From contig NZ_FPKU01000001.1 of assembly GCF_900119845.1 (NCBI RefSeq), forward strand, positions 62,001 to 126,000: a stretch of 64,000 nt of DNA. Direction: 5' to 3'. This document shows positions 24,980 through 33,654 of the stretch, piece by piece. This DNA comes from Devosia enhydra. Its GTDB lineage: Bacteria > Pseudomonadota > Alphaproteobacteria > Rhizobiales > Devosiaceae. The notes below the pieces were generated by a model. The model worked only from the letters and a program-made list of their open reading frames with translations. It was not told where the DNA came from and did not search any database. The position numbers were made by a program, and so were the translations under genes. Positions within the stretch are counted from its first letter, which is position 1. Each line of letters opens with the position of its first letter.

Positions 24980-26302
24980 ATGCCGTCCGTCGCTTTTCCG
25001 CCGATGGCATTCGGCTTTCTCGAAAAGGTGGCGCTGCCTCCGGTGCGCCGGGTGAAACTGGCGCAAAAGGGCGGCGAGAGCATCGCCGATGTGGCGGGCA
25101 CCGTGCGCGCGGCGGTGCTTGCCAGTGCGCGGCTCAAGGCACTGCCCAAGGGCAGCGAGATCGCCATCGCGCTTGGCAGCCGCGGCATTTCGAAAATCCC
25201 GGTGATCGGGCGGGCCATCGTCGATGCCGTGCGCGAGCTGGGGCTCTCGCCCTTCATCGTGCCGGCCATGGGCAGCCATGGCGGGGGCACGGCCGAGGGG
25301 CAGGTGGATGTGCTCAAAAAGCTCGGCCTGACCGAAGACGCGCTCGGCGCGCCGATCCGCGCGACGATGGATGTGGTGGATCTCGGCGCAACCCCGCAGG
25401 GCGCGCGCTGCAAGTTCGACGCCAATGCGGCAAAGGCCTCAGGCATCATCGTGGTCAACCGGGTGAAATCGCACACCACATTCGACCGCGAGATCGAAAG
25501 CGGGCTCGTGAAGATGGTGGCGGTGGGCCTGGGCAAGGCTGAGGGCGCCCGCTCGGTGCACCGCACCGGCCCGACGGCGTTTCTCGACGTGCTGCCGGCG
25601 CTGGCCGAGGTGGCGCTCAACGCCGCGCCGATCGCGCTCGGCATCGCGCTGGTGGAAAACGCCAAGAAGCAGCTCGTGGCCATCGAGGGTGTCGCGCCCG
25701 AAGACTTCTTCGAGAGCGACAAGCGGTTGCTCAAGCTCGCCAAATCCTTCATCGCGCGGCTCCCCTTCGGGCGGATGGATGCGCTGGTGGTCGAGCAGAT
25801 CGGCAAGGATATCAGCGGCGCCGGCATGGATTATGCGGTGATGGGGCGCGCCGATCTGCGCAGCATTCCCAACCCGCCCGAACCCTTCGCCGCCCGGGTG
25901 ACGGTGCTGGGGCTGTCGGAGGCCACGGGCGGCAACGGGCTGGGCATCGGGCTGGCCGATTTCACCACCATCGATGTGGTGGACAAGATCGACCTGCAGC
26001 AGATCTACATGAATTCGCTGACCTCGACGCTGGTGGAAAAGTCGCGCATCCCGATCGTTCTGCGCAACGATCTCGATGCGCTGCGGGCGACGGTTTCGAC
26101 CAGCTGGTCAAGCGATGACCTCTCGACGCGGCTCTGCTTCATCCGCTCGACGCTGCATCTCGAAGAAATCCTGATCTCGGAAGCGCTTTTGTCCGAAGTC
26201 GAGGCGAGCGGCCGTGCCAGCGCCATCAGCGAGCCTTTCGACCTGCGCTTTAGCCCCGAGGGGCGGCTTCTGAGCCGCGCCTATGCCAGCGACGAAGCCT
26301 GA
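24980..26302 (+). CDS. LarA-superfamily protein, probable nickel-pincer-dependent 2-hydroxyacid racemase/epimerase
   Basis: A 440-residue LarA (DUF2088) homologue. Aligned by eye with Lactiplantibacillus plantarum LarA, the key residues are present: His100 in GSHGG (LarA His108), His165 in VKSHTTF (His174), Lys178 in SGLVKM (Lys184, which carries the pincer cofactor) and His194 (Ni ligand His200). The Lys-His spacing of 16 is identical. The superfamily is known to include racemases of other 2-hydroxyacids and a D-gluconate 2-epimerase. Here it lies 9 nt after a sugar-acid dehydratase, in one operon with larC and larE, so it most likely inverts C2 of an aldonate. A strong AGGAGG precedes the ATG. 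Substrate unproven. Confidence 0.88.
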   Translation: MPSVAFPPMAFGFLEKVALPPVRRVKLAQKGGESIADVAGTVRAAVLASARLKALPKGSEIAIALGSRGISKIPVIGRAIVDAVRELGLSPFIVPAMGSHGGGTAEGQVDVLKKLGLTEDALGAPIRATMDVVDLGATPQGARCKFDANAAKASGIIVVNRVKSHTTFDREIESGLVKMVAVGLGKAEGARSVHRTGPTAFLDVLPALAEVALNAAPIALGIALVENAKKQLVAIEGVAPEDFFESDKRLLKLAKSFIARLPFGRMDALVVEQIGKDISGAGMDYAVMGRADLRSIPNPPEPFAARVTVLGLSEATGGNGLGIGLADFTTIDVVDKIDLQQIYMNSLTSTLVEKSRIPIVLRNDLDALRATVSTSWSSDDLSTRLCFIRSTLHLEEILISEALLSEVEASGRASAISEPFDLRFSPEGRLLSRAYASDEA

Positions 26303-26319
26303 GGGCGAAGGAGCACATC

Positions 26320-27450
26320 ATGACATTGCGCGTCGCCATCATCGGCTGCGGCTGGGTCGCCGGTTCGCAGATGAGCTTCGGCTTCGACCATCTCAAGGAT
26401 CGCTACAGCGTCGCCATCGCCTGCGACAGTGATGTGGGCAAGGCGCGGGCCTTTGCCGACACCCATGGCATCGCGGGCATTGCGACCGATTATGACGCGG
26501 TGCTGGCCGACCCGGATATCGAGGTGGTCAGCATCTGCACCCCACCCTCGCTGCATCATCCCATGGTGATGGCCGCGCTCAGGGCCGGCAAGCATGTGAT
26601 CTGCGAAAAGCCCTTCACCAGCTCGCTCCGGCTCACCGACGAGATCATCGCGGAAGAGGCGAAGGGCAGGGCGCGGGTGATGCCGATCTTCCAGTATCGC
26701 TTCGCGCCGGGCATCCAGCGCATCCGGCAGATCCTCGAAACCGGCATTGCGGGGGCGTGCTACATCGCTTCGGTCGAGACGGCCTGGAAGCGCGGGGCGG
26801 AGTATTACGCAGTGCCGTGGCGGGGCAAGTTCGCCACCGAAATGGGCGGCGTGCTGCTGACCCAGGCTATCCACATCCACGACCTGCTGCTCTATCTGCG
26901 CGGGCCGGCGGCGGAGGTGAAGGCGTTCAAGACGACGCGGGTCAACCAGATAGAGGTCGAGGATTGCGCCGTGGCGGCGGTGCGGATGGAGGACGGGTCG
27001 CTGGCCTCGCTGACCGCGACGCTGGGCTCGCAGCGGCCGGTGACGCGCATCCGGCTCTGCTACGAGAACCTGACCATCGAGCGGCAGTGCTTTGATGCCG
27101 AGGCGCCCAAGCCGGGCGAGGAGCCTTGGATCATCGTGCCCAAGAACGACGAGATCGCGGCCCGCATCGCGGCGATCCCGATCACGCCGCTCGAGCACAC
27201 CTCGTTCGCGTACCAGTTCGCCGCCTTCCACGATGCCCTTCGCGATGGGGGCGAGATGCCGGTGAGCCTTGCCGATGCGCGCCGCTCGATGGAACTGGTG
27301 ACGGCGCTTTATCATGCCTCCGAAACCGGCGAGACGGTGAGCCTGCCCATCGGCGCGGATCATGAGCGCTATGGCGGCTGGATCACGCCCAACTCCTACA
27401 GCCGCTATTCAACCGCAGCGTCCCAGATGCGAGCCGCAAATGGACTTTGA
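26320..27450 (+). CDS. Gfo/Idh/MocA family oxidoreductase
   Basis: A 376-residue NAD(P)-dependent sugar or sugar-acid dehydrogenase. The Rossmann fold has IIGCGWVAGSQ at residues 7-17, the family Glu96-Lys97-Pro98 (VICEKP) is in place, and the C-terminal alpha/beta domain has VNQIEVEDCAVAAVRMEDGS and a LTQAIHIHDLL helix with His residues of the catalytic type. AAGGAG is 7 nt before the ATG. It overlaps the following GMC gene by 11 nt. Likely oxidises a free sugar or interconverts a keto-sugar in the same pathway. Confidence 0.88.
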   Translation: MTLRVAIIGCGWVAGSQMSFGFDHLKDRYSVAIACDSDVGKARAFADTHGIAGIATDYDAVLADPDIEVVSICTPPSLHHPMVMAALRAGKHVICEKPFTSSLRLTDEIIAEEAKGRARVMPIFQYRFAPGIQRIRQILETGIAGACYIASVETAWKRGAEYYAVPWRGKFATEMGGVLLTQAIHIHDLLLYLRGPAAEVKAFKTTRVNQIEVEDCAVAAVRMEDGSLASLTATLGSQRPVTRIRLCYENLTIERQCFDAEAPKPGEEPWIIVPKNDEIAARIAAIPITPLEHTSFAYQFAAFHDALRDGGEMPVSLADARRSMELVTALYHASETGETVSLPIGADHERYGGWITPNSYSRYSTAASQMRAANGL

Positions 27451-29161
27451 CTATATCATCGTGGGCGGCGGCACGGCCGGCTCGGTGCTTGCGAGCCGGC
27501 TTTCGGCCAACCCGGGCAACAGCGTGCTGGTGATCGAGGCGGGCGAGGATACAGCGCCCGGCCGTGTGCCGAGCGAAATTCTCGACAGCTTTGCCGGGCT
27601 TGCCTATCTCAACGACCGGTTCCTGTGGAACGATCTGCGGGTGACCACCGAGCAGCGCTCGCACAACCGGCCCGAGATCGTGCCGCGCCAGCGCAAATAC
27701 GAGCAGGCGCGGGTGCTTGGCGGGGGCTCCTCGATCAACGGGCAGTTCGCCAATCGCGGCGCCCCCGACGATTACGATGAGTGGCAGACGCTGGGCGCCA
27801 AGGGTTGGACCTGGACCTCGGTGCTGCCCTATTTCCGCAAGCTCGAACGTGATTATGATTTCGAAGGCCCGCTGCATGGCAAGGACGGGCCGATCGCGAT
27901 TTCGCGCATCTTCCCCGATCTCTGGCCCGAGCACGCCAAGGCGATGGCGCGCTCGCTGGAAGCGGCGGGCTACCCCTATCTGCCCGACCAGAACGGCGAG
28001 TTTGTCGACGGCTACTATCCGGTCGCGATCAGCAATGTATATGACCGAAGGGTTTCGGCCTCGATCGGCTATCTGACGCCCACCGTGCGGGCCCGGCCCA
28101 ATCTGCGCATCCTCACCCGCACCGAGGTTTCGGGCCTCGTGATGGAGGGGCGGCGCTGCATCGGGGTGCGCGCGGTGGCAGGCGGGGCGGAGACAACCTA
28201 TCGCGCCCGCGAGGTGATCGTTTCGAGCGGCGCGATCTATTCGCCGGCGCATCTTTTGCGCGCGGGTATCGGGCCGGCGGCGGAATTGAGGGCGCAGGGC
28301 ATCGAGGTGCTGCATGACCTGCCGGGCGTCGGCAAGCGGCTGATGGACCATCCGGCGGTGGCGATCGCCGCCTTCATCAAGCCCGAGGCGCGCATCAACG
28401 GGCTGACGCGGCGGCACCTGATGCTGGGCGTGCGCATGTCGTCGGGCCTCGAGGGCGTGCCGCGCGGCGACATGGCCGTCTCGATCTCGACCAAATCGGC
28501 CTGGCACAAGGTTGGCGACCAGCTGGGCACGGCCAATATCTGGGTCAACCGCACCTATTCGGATCGCGGCGAGGTCAAGCTCAAATCCACCAACTGGCGC
28601 GACCAGCCGCAGGTGGATTTCAACCTTCTGGCCGACGAGCGCGACATCGTGCGGCTTGCCGCCGCCTTCCGGCAGATGGCGGCGATCATCCTGTCGCCGC
28701 TGGTTGCGCACGCCATCTCCGATCCCTTCCCGGCAAGCTACAGCGACAAGGTGCGGCAGGTGGCGGCGATAACGCCCAAGAACCGGCTGCTGACCAGCAT
28801 TCTCGCGCGGCTGCTCGACGGGCCGCCGGCCTTGCGCAGCTTTCTCATGAAGACGCTGATCCTCGAGGGGGCGCCGCTCGAGGTGCTCTTGAGCAACGAG
28901 GCGGAGCTCGAAGCCTTCGTGCGCCGGGCGGCCGTGGGCGTGTGGCACGCCAGCTGCTCGTGCCGCATGGGTGCCGACACCGACCCGATGGCGGTGGTGG
29001 GCAGCGATACGCGGGTGCGGGGCGTCGATGGCCTGAGGGTGGTGGATGCTTCGATCTTCCCGACCATTCCGCGCAGCAATACCAGCATTCCCGTGATCAT
29101 GGTGGCCGAGCGCGTCGCCGATCTCATCCTTGCCGAAGACGCGGCAAGACGCGCCGCCTGA
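27440..29161 (+). CDS. GMC family FAD-dependent oxidoreductase
   Basis: A 573-residue flavoprotein. The ADP-binding VGGGTAGS is at residues 8-15, GMC signature 1 follows as VLGGGSSINGQFANRG, and the C-terminal part has the catalytic His503 in WHASCSCRMG with DASIFPTIPRSNTSIPVIMVAERVA split over the FAD cover. It resembles choline- and alcohol-dehydrogenase-like GMC enzymes. No signal peptide is seen, so it acts in the cytoplasm. It overlaps the upstream dehydrogenase gene by 11 nt and precedes an aldehyde dehydrogenase, suggesting successive oxidation of a primary alcohol or polyol to an acid. Confidence 0.88.
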   Translation: MDFDYIIVGGGTAGSVLASRLSANPGNSVLVIEAGEDTAPGRVPSEILDSFAGLAYLNDRFLWNDLRVTTEQRSHNRPEIVPRQRKYEQARVLGGGSSINGQFANRGAPDDYDEWQTLGAKGWTWTSVLPYFRKLERDYDFEGPLHGKDGPIAISRIFPDLWPEHAKAMARSLEAAGYPYLPDQNGEFVDGYYPVAISNVYDRRVSASIGYLTPTVRARPNLRILTRTEVSGLVMEGRRCIGVRAVAGGAETTYRAREVIVSSGAIYSPAHLLRAGIGPAAELRAQGIEVLHDLPGVGKRLMDHPAVAIAAFIKPEARINGLTRRHLMLGVRMSSGLEGVPRGDMAVSISTKSAWHKVGDQLGTANIWVNRTYSDRGEVKLKSTNWRDQPQVDFNLLADERDIVRLAAAFRQMAAIILSPLVAHAISDPFPASYSDKVRQVAAITPKNRLLTSILARLLDGPPALRSFLMKTLILEGAPLEVLLSNEAELEAFVRRAAVGVWHASCSCRMGADTDPMAVVGSDTRVRGVDGLRVVDASIFPTIPRSNTSIPVIMVAERVADLILAEDAARRAA

Positions 29162-29266
29162 GGGCGGCTTCAAAAGCCTCCGGCCGTGCGGGCGGAGGCG
29201 CTTCATCAATGCGCCGGACCGGCCGGGCTCCCTCCGAGCCCGCAGGGGATCGGCGAGGAGGACGAC

Positions 29267-30745
29267 ATGGCCCATCTGGCTCTCCCCGAGACCCCGCGCG
29301 GCTTTTCCGCGCTCATCGATGGCCGCTTCATCGCGGCGAGCGAGCGCGAGGCGATCACGCGGGAAAACCCGGCCCATCGCCGCCCCGTCAGCCTCTATCC
29401 CAAGGCGACGCGCGAGGATGCGCAGGCGGCGCTGACCGCCGCTCGTCGTGCCGCCGACCAGCGCGTGTGGTCCTCGCTCTCGGGCGCCGACCGGGCACGC
29501 ATGCTGATGCGGGTGGCCCAGCTCATCGACCAGCACCGGGTGGAGTTGCGCGAGATCGAATGCCTCGAAGTGGGCAAGCCGATCGGGCTCGTCGACCGCG
29601 AGATCAATGGCGCCATCGCGCATTGGGAGTATGCGGCAACTCTGGCCCGGCACACCTATGGCGACACCTATGATCAGCTCGGGGGCAACAGCCTGGCGCT
29701 GGTGTTCCGCGAGCCCGAGGGCGTGGTCTCGATGATCACGCCGTGGAATTATCCGCTGCTGATCCTGAGCCAGAAGCTGCCCTTCGTTCTGGCGGTGGGC
29801 GGCTGCGCGGTGGTGAAGCCAAGCGAATTGACCTCGGGCACGGCGCTGCGGCTGGGTGAACTGATCATGGAGGCCGGCATTCCGGCCGGCGTCGTCAACA
29901 TCATCGCCGGCACGGGCGTGGACCTCGGTGATCTCATCACGCGGGCGCCCGAAGTCGACATGGTGACCTTCACCGGCTCGACGGCGGTGGGCCGCATCAT
30001 CGGCCGCAATGCCGGGGAGACGCTGAAGAAAGTCTCGCTCGAACTGGGCGGCAAGGCGGCCCATATCGTGTGCGCCGATGCCGACCTGACGCTGGCGGCC
30101 GAAAAGGTGGCGCTGGGCGCGACCCGCAATGCCGGGCAGGCCTGTGTGGGCGGGCACCGGCTGCTGGTGGATGCGCGCATCGCCGATGAATTCGTCGAAG
30201 CGGTGGAGCGCGAGATCGGCAAGCTGGTGGTGGGCGATCCGCTCGATCCGGCGACCACGATGGGGCCGGTGGTGAGCGCCCAGCAGTTCGCGCGCGTCAA
30301 CGGCTATATCGCGGCCGGCAAGGCGGCGGGGGCCGAGCCCTGGCAGATGCAGGCGCGGCCGGGCGTGCCGGATGGCTATTTCGTGCAGCCCACAGTGTTC
30401 ACCGGGGTGGCCGACACTATGTCGATCGCGCAGGAGGAAATCTTCGGGCCGGTGCTGTCGGTGATGCGGTTCACGAGCCACGACGAGGCGCTGCGGATTG
30501 CCAATGGCACCGCCTATGGGCTTTCGGCCGGCGTCTGGACCCGCGACATGGATACGGCGTTCTCCTTCGGGCGCGGGTTGAAGGCGGGGACGGTGGAGGT
30601 CAACACCTTCCTTGCCGGGGCGCCCGAATTGCCGTTGAGTGGACATGGCGACAGCGGCGTCGGCCATGAGCGCGGGCGCTTCGCCATCGAGGAGTTCACC
30701 AAGCTGCGCACCGTCCAGATCCAGCTCCAGCCGCCACGGGGATGA
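29267..30745 (+). CDS. NAD(P)-dependent aldehyde dehydrogenase
   Basis: A 492-residue ALDH. Catalytic Glu259 is in LELGGK and nucleophile Cys293 in GQACVGG; MITPWNYPL, FTGSTAVGR and EEIFGPVLSV are also typical. The ATG at 29267 follows AGGAGG (29256-29261); an earlier in-frame ATG at 29186 lacks a ribosome site. In sugar-acid pathways such enzymes oxidise a semialdehyde (for instance 2-ketoglutarate semialdehyde) or glyco-aldehyde; substrate not readable. larC starts 1 nt after its stop. Confidence 0.92.
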   Translation: MAHLALPETPRGFSALIDGRFIAASEREAITRENPAHRRPVSLYPKATREDAQAALTAARRAADQRVWSSLSGADRARMLMRVAQLIDQHRVELREIECLEVGKPIGLVDREINGAIAHWEYAATLARHTYGDTYDQLGGNSLALVFREPEGVVSMITPWNYPLLILSQKLPFVLAVGGCAVVKPSELTSGTALRLGELIMEAGIPAGVVNIIAGTGVDLGDLITRAPEVDMVTFTGSTAVGRIIGRNAGETLKKVSLELGGKAAHIVCADADLTLAAEKVALGATRNAGQACVGGHRLLVDARIADEFVEAVEREIGKLVVGDPLDPATTMGPVVSAQQFARVNGYIAAGKAAGAEPWQMQARPGVPDGYFVQPTVFTGVADTMSIAQEEIFGPVLSVMRFTSHDEALRIANGTAYGLSAGVWTRDMDTAFSFGRGLKAGTVEVNTFLAGAPELPLSGHGDSGVGHERGRFAIEEFTKLRTVQIQLQPPRG

Positions 30746-30746
30746 G

Positions 30747-31955
30747 GTGACAAAAACCCCTAGGCTCTCGGCCATCCATCTCGATGCCGTGGGCGGCATT
30801 GCCGGCGACATGTTCGTGGCCGGCATGCTGGATGCGTTGCCGCATCTGGAGCGCGGGGTGATGGCTGACCTCGCGGCGCTGCTGCCCGCCGAAGCCGGGC
30901 GGCCGGTGCTGTCGGTGGGAGAGAGCGGCGGGCTCAGGGTCAGGCGATTCGGGCTCGAGGCGGCTGGGCACGCGCATCATCACCATCATGGGCATGCGCA
31001 TGCCCATCACGATCATCACCATGGCACCTCGTTTGCGGCGCTGCGGGCGCGGATCGCCGGGGCCCGGCTTTCGACCGGCACGGCGGAGGCGGCGATCGGC
31101 ATCCTGACGCTGCTGGCCGAGGCCGAGGCCAAGATGCATGGCGTGGCGATCGAGGCGGTGCATTTCCACGAACTGGCGGACTGGGATTCGCTGATGGACG
31201 TGGTGGCGGCCGGCAGCATCGTTGCGGCGCTGGGGCCGGTGGACTGGTCGGTTTCGGCGCTGCCGCGCGGGGCGGGGCTCGTGAAGACCCAGCACGGATT
31301 GCTGCCCGTGCCGGCGCCGGCGACGGCCGAACTGCTTGCGGGCTTTGCGCTGCGCGACGACGGCATTGGCGGCGAGCGGGTGACGCCGACGGGGGCGGCG
31401 ATCGTGAAATTTCTCGTCGATCCGGCTCGGGCGCCAGTCTCCGGCCGGCTGGTCGCGAGCGGCATGGGCGCGGGGACGCGGACGCTGCCGGGCATGCCCA
31501 ACATCCTGCGGGTGCTGGGCTTTGCGGCCGAGGCGAAGGTGGCGGGCGAGAGCGTCGTCGTCATCAGCTTCGAAATCGACGACATGACGGGCGAGGAAAT
31601 CGGCATTGCGGCCGAGCGGCTGCGGGCGACCGAGGGCGTGCTCGACCTGGTGCTCGTGTCCGTCGCCGGCAAGAAGGGCCGGCCGGCAACGCAATTCCAG
31701 CTGCTGGTGCGTCCGGGTGACGAGGATGCGGTGGCGCGGACGTGCCTGTTGCAGACCTCGACGATCGGGCTGAGGCTGCGGGAGGAAAAGCGGATGATCT
31801 TGCCGCGCAGTCTCGCTGGTGACCCGGATGCGCGCATCAAGCGGGTGACGCGGCCCGATGGCAGCGAGACGATCAAGGCCGAAAGCGACGATCTGGCTGT
31901 TGGTGACACACTGGCCGAGCGGCGGGGTCTGGCGCGGCGGAGGGAGGGGCAGTGA
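30747..31955 (+). CDS. larC: LarC, nickel insertion protein (pincer cofactor cyclometallase)
   Basis: A 402-residue CTP-dependent enzyme that inserts nickel into the pincer nucleotide. The LarC N-terminus HLDAVGGIAGDMFVAGMLDA is at residues 11-30. A His-rich tract (residues 75-92, 13 His of 18) probably binds Ni. EAVHFHELADWDSLMDVV and SFEIDDMTGEEIG are also family segments. It is one continuous frame, unlike the frameshifted larC1/larC2 of L. plantarum. The start GTG 30747 follows the ALDH stop by 1 nt; a longer frame from 30639 overlaps ALDH and is rejected. It overlaps larE by 4 nt. Confidence 0.94.
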   Translation: MTKTPRLSAIHLDAVGGIAGDMFVAGMLDALPHLERGVMADLAALLPAEAGRPVLSVGESGGLRVRRFGLEAAGHAHHHHHGHAHAHHDHHHGTSFAALRARIAGARLSTGTAEAAIGILTLLAEAEAKMHGVAIEAVHFHELADWDSLMDVVAAGSIVAALGPVDWSVSALPRGAGLVKTQHGLLPVPAPATAELLAGFALRDDGIGGERVTPTGAAIVKFLVDPARAPVSGRLVASGMGAGTRTLPGMPNILRVLGFAAEAKVAGESVVVISFEIDDMTGEEIGIAAERLRATEGVLDLVLVSVAGKKGRPATQFQLLVRPGDEDAVARTCLLQTSTIGLRLREEKRMILPRSLAGDPDARIKRVTRPDGSETIKAESDDLAVGDTLAERRGLARRREGQ

Positions 31956-32743
31956 ACGAGCTCGACCCCATCGCCGCAGCCGAGGCGCGGCTTGGCGCCG
32001 TGCTCGACAGGCTCGGGCCGCTGGCGATTGCCGTCAGCGGCGGGGTCGACAGCATGACGCTGGCGTTTTTCGCCCATCGCCATGGGGCGGAAATGGTGCA
32101 TGCCCTTTCGCCCGCCGTGCCAATGGCCGCGACCGAGCGGGTGCGCCGGCATGCCGTGCGGCTGGGATGGGCGCTGACCGAGACGCGGGCAGGGGAGTTT
32201 TCCGACCCCGATTATCTCGCCAATCCGGTCAATCGCTGCTTTTTCTGCAAGGCCAATCTCTACGACCGGATCGCGAGCCTCACGACCCGTACCATCGCGT
32301 CCGGTGCCAATCTCGATGATCTGGGCGATTATCGGCCGGGGCTGCTAGCAGCCGCCGAGCGGCGCGTGGTGCATCCGCTGGTCGAGGCGAGGATCGACAA
32401 GAGGATGGTGCGGGCGCTGGCGGCGCGGGCCGGGCTCGGCGATCTTGCAGAACTGCCGGCCCAGCCCTGCCTATCGAGCCGCGTGGAGACGGGCATCGCC
32501 ATCGATGCCGACGATCTGGGGTTTATCGACCGGGTGGAGAGCGCGGTGCGGGGGCTGACGGGGGCGAGTGTCGAAACGCGCTGCCGGATCACCCATCAGG
32601 GCGTGGTGCTGGAACTCGACCCCGATGATCCCACCCATGCCGACGCGGCGGCGGCTGCGATGGCGCTCACCGCCGAGACCGGCCGGCGCTGGGCCGGCAC
32701 GCGCCCCTACAAGCGGGGCGCGGCCTTTTTGCACAAGACCTGA
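31952..32743 (+). CDS. larE: LarE, ATP-dependent sacrificial sulfur transferase
   Basis: A 263-residue PP-loop protein that adenylates P2CMN carboxylates and inserts sulfur to give the P2TMN dithio ligand. The PP-loop SGGVDS is at residues 29-34. Cys173 in QPCLSSR corresponds to the sulfur-donating Cys176 of L. plantarum LarE; only one Cys is seen there, which favours the single-turnover sacrificial type over the Fe-S type. A second CFFC pair is at residues 96-99. GTG start overlaps the larC stop (GTGA). Last gene of the operon; its stop abuts the convergent stop of the next gene within TGATCA. Confidence 0.94.
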   Translation: MNELDPIAAAEARLGAVLDRLGPLAIAVSGGVDSMTLAFFAHRHGAEMVHALSPAVPMAATERVRRHAVRLGWALTETRAGEFSDPDYLANPVNRCFFCKANLYDRIASLTTRTIASGANLDDLGDYRPGLLAAAERRVVHPLVEARIDKRMVRALAARAGLGDLAELPAQPCLSSRVETGIAIDADDLGFIDRVESAVRGLTGASVETRCRITHQGVVLELDPDDPTHADAAAAAMALTAETGRRWAGTRPYKRGAAFLHKT

Positions 32744-33622
32744 TCAGGCCGCGATGGCGCGGAGCGCATCGAGCGCCGCGACGACTTCGGGGGCCGGCTC
32801 CACCGCAACCAGAGGCGCGCGGACACGGGCAAAGCCGGGCTGGCCGTGGCGATAGCCGGCCAGTGCCTTGACCATGGGCACCACCGGATGGCGCGCCACG
32901 GCGTGGTAGAGCGTCTCGACCGCAGCAAAGATCGCGTCGCTGCCCTCGGCGCCGGCCGAGAGCGCAGCGAGCTGGCGGGTGGCGAAATTGCCATGGCCGG
33001 AAATAGCGCCCGCGCCGCCCATGGCGAGGGCCTGGGGCAGGAAGATCTCGTTGCCCACGAACACTTCGAGATCGGGGAAGCTCGCGATGGAATTATGTAC
33101 ATGGCCCCAGTCGCCGACGCTGTCCTTGAGCGCGGCGATGACGGGGCCGTGCCGATCCCTGAGGCTGCGGATGACCTTGGGTGCGATGGCGACGCCGACG
33201 ACGCTGGGGATATCGTAGAGCGTCACGCGCATCCGCGAATCATCGACGGCATCGATGACCTGGCTCAACGCCGCCTCGATGCCTTGGTCGCTGACGCCCT
33301 TGAAGAAGAAGGGCGCGATGACGAGCGAGCGCTCGACGCCCTGTGCCAGGGCATGGCGGGTCAGCTCCACCATGTCGGGCAGGGCGGCGGCGCCGGTGCC
33401 GACGACGAGCTTTTCAGCCGGCGTGCCGGCGGCGAGCAGGCCTTCGAGGATGGTGCGGCGTTCGGCGACGCTGAAGGACTGGCCTTCGCCCAGTGTGCCG
33501 AAAAGCACGATGCCCTCGGCGCCATCGGCGAGGGCGGCCTTGCACAGCATGTCGAGCGCCGCGACATCGCAGCTGAGATCGGCATTGAGCGGAGTGATGG
33601 TGGGAACGAACAGCTTGCCCAT
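32744..33622 (-). CDS. DHDPS-family aldolase/dehydratase
   Basis: A 292-residue Schiff-base TIM-barrel lyase. Lys166 in ALKDS is the imine lysine, Tyr136 in LYDIP the proton relay, and FGTLGEG at residues 41-47 replaces the usual GTTGE carboxylate-binding loop. Relatives include 2-keto-3-deoxy-sugar-acid aldolases and dehydratases. As last gene of the ABC/enolase operon it probably cleaves or dehydrates the ketodeoxy acid formed by the enolase-family enzyme upstream. AAGGAG is 7 nt before the ATG. Confidence 0.87.
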   Translation of the reverse strand: MGKLFVPTITPLNADLSCDVAALDMLCKAALADGAEGIVLFGTLGEGQSFSVAERRTILEGLLAAGTPAEKLVVGTGAAALPDMVELTRHALAQGVERSLVIAPFFFKGVSDQGIEAALSQVIDAVDDSRMRVTLYDIPSVVGVAIAPKVIRSLRDRHGPVIAALKDSVGDWGHVHNSIASFPDLEVFVGNEIFLPQALAMGGAGAISGHGNFATRQLAALSAGAEGSDAIFAAVETLYHAVARHPVVPMVKALAGYRHGQPGFARVRAPLVAVEPAPEVVAALDALRAIAA

Positions 33623-33654
33623 GGGGGCTCCTTGATGGCGACGGCTCTGGCGGT

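Noticed and set aside
27383-30826. 1147-codon minus-strand frame opposite GMC and ALDH genes
   Set aside because: Extremely long but an antisense shadow over two well-recognised enzymes; composition (Arg, His, Gly, Pro) is typical of such artefacts.
32741-32746. TGATCA shared by two convergent stop codons
   Set aside because: A neat abutment of larE and the DHDPS-family gene, but chance packing explains it.
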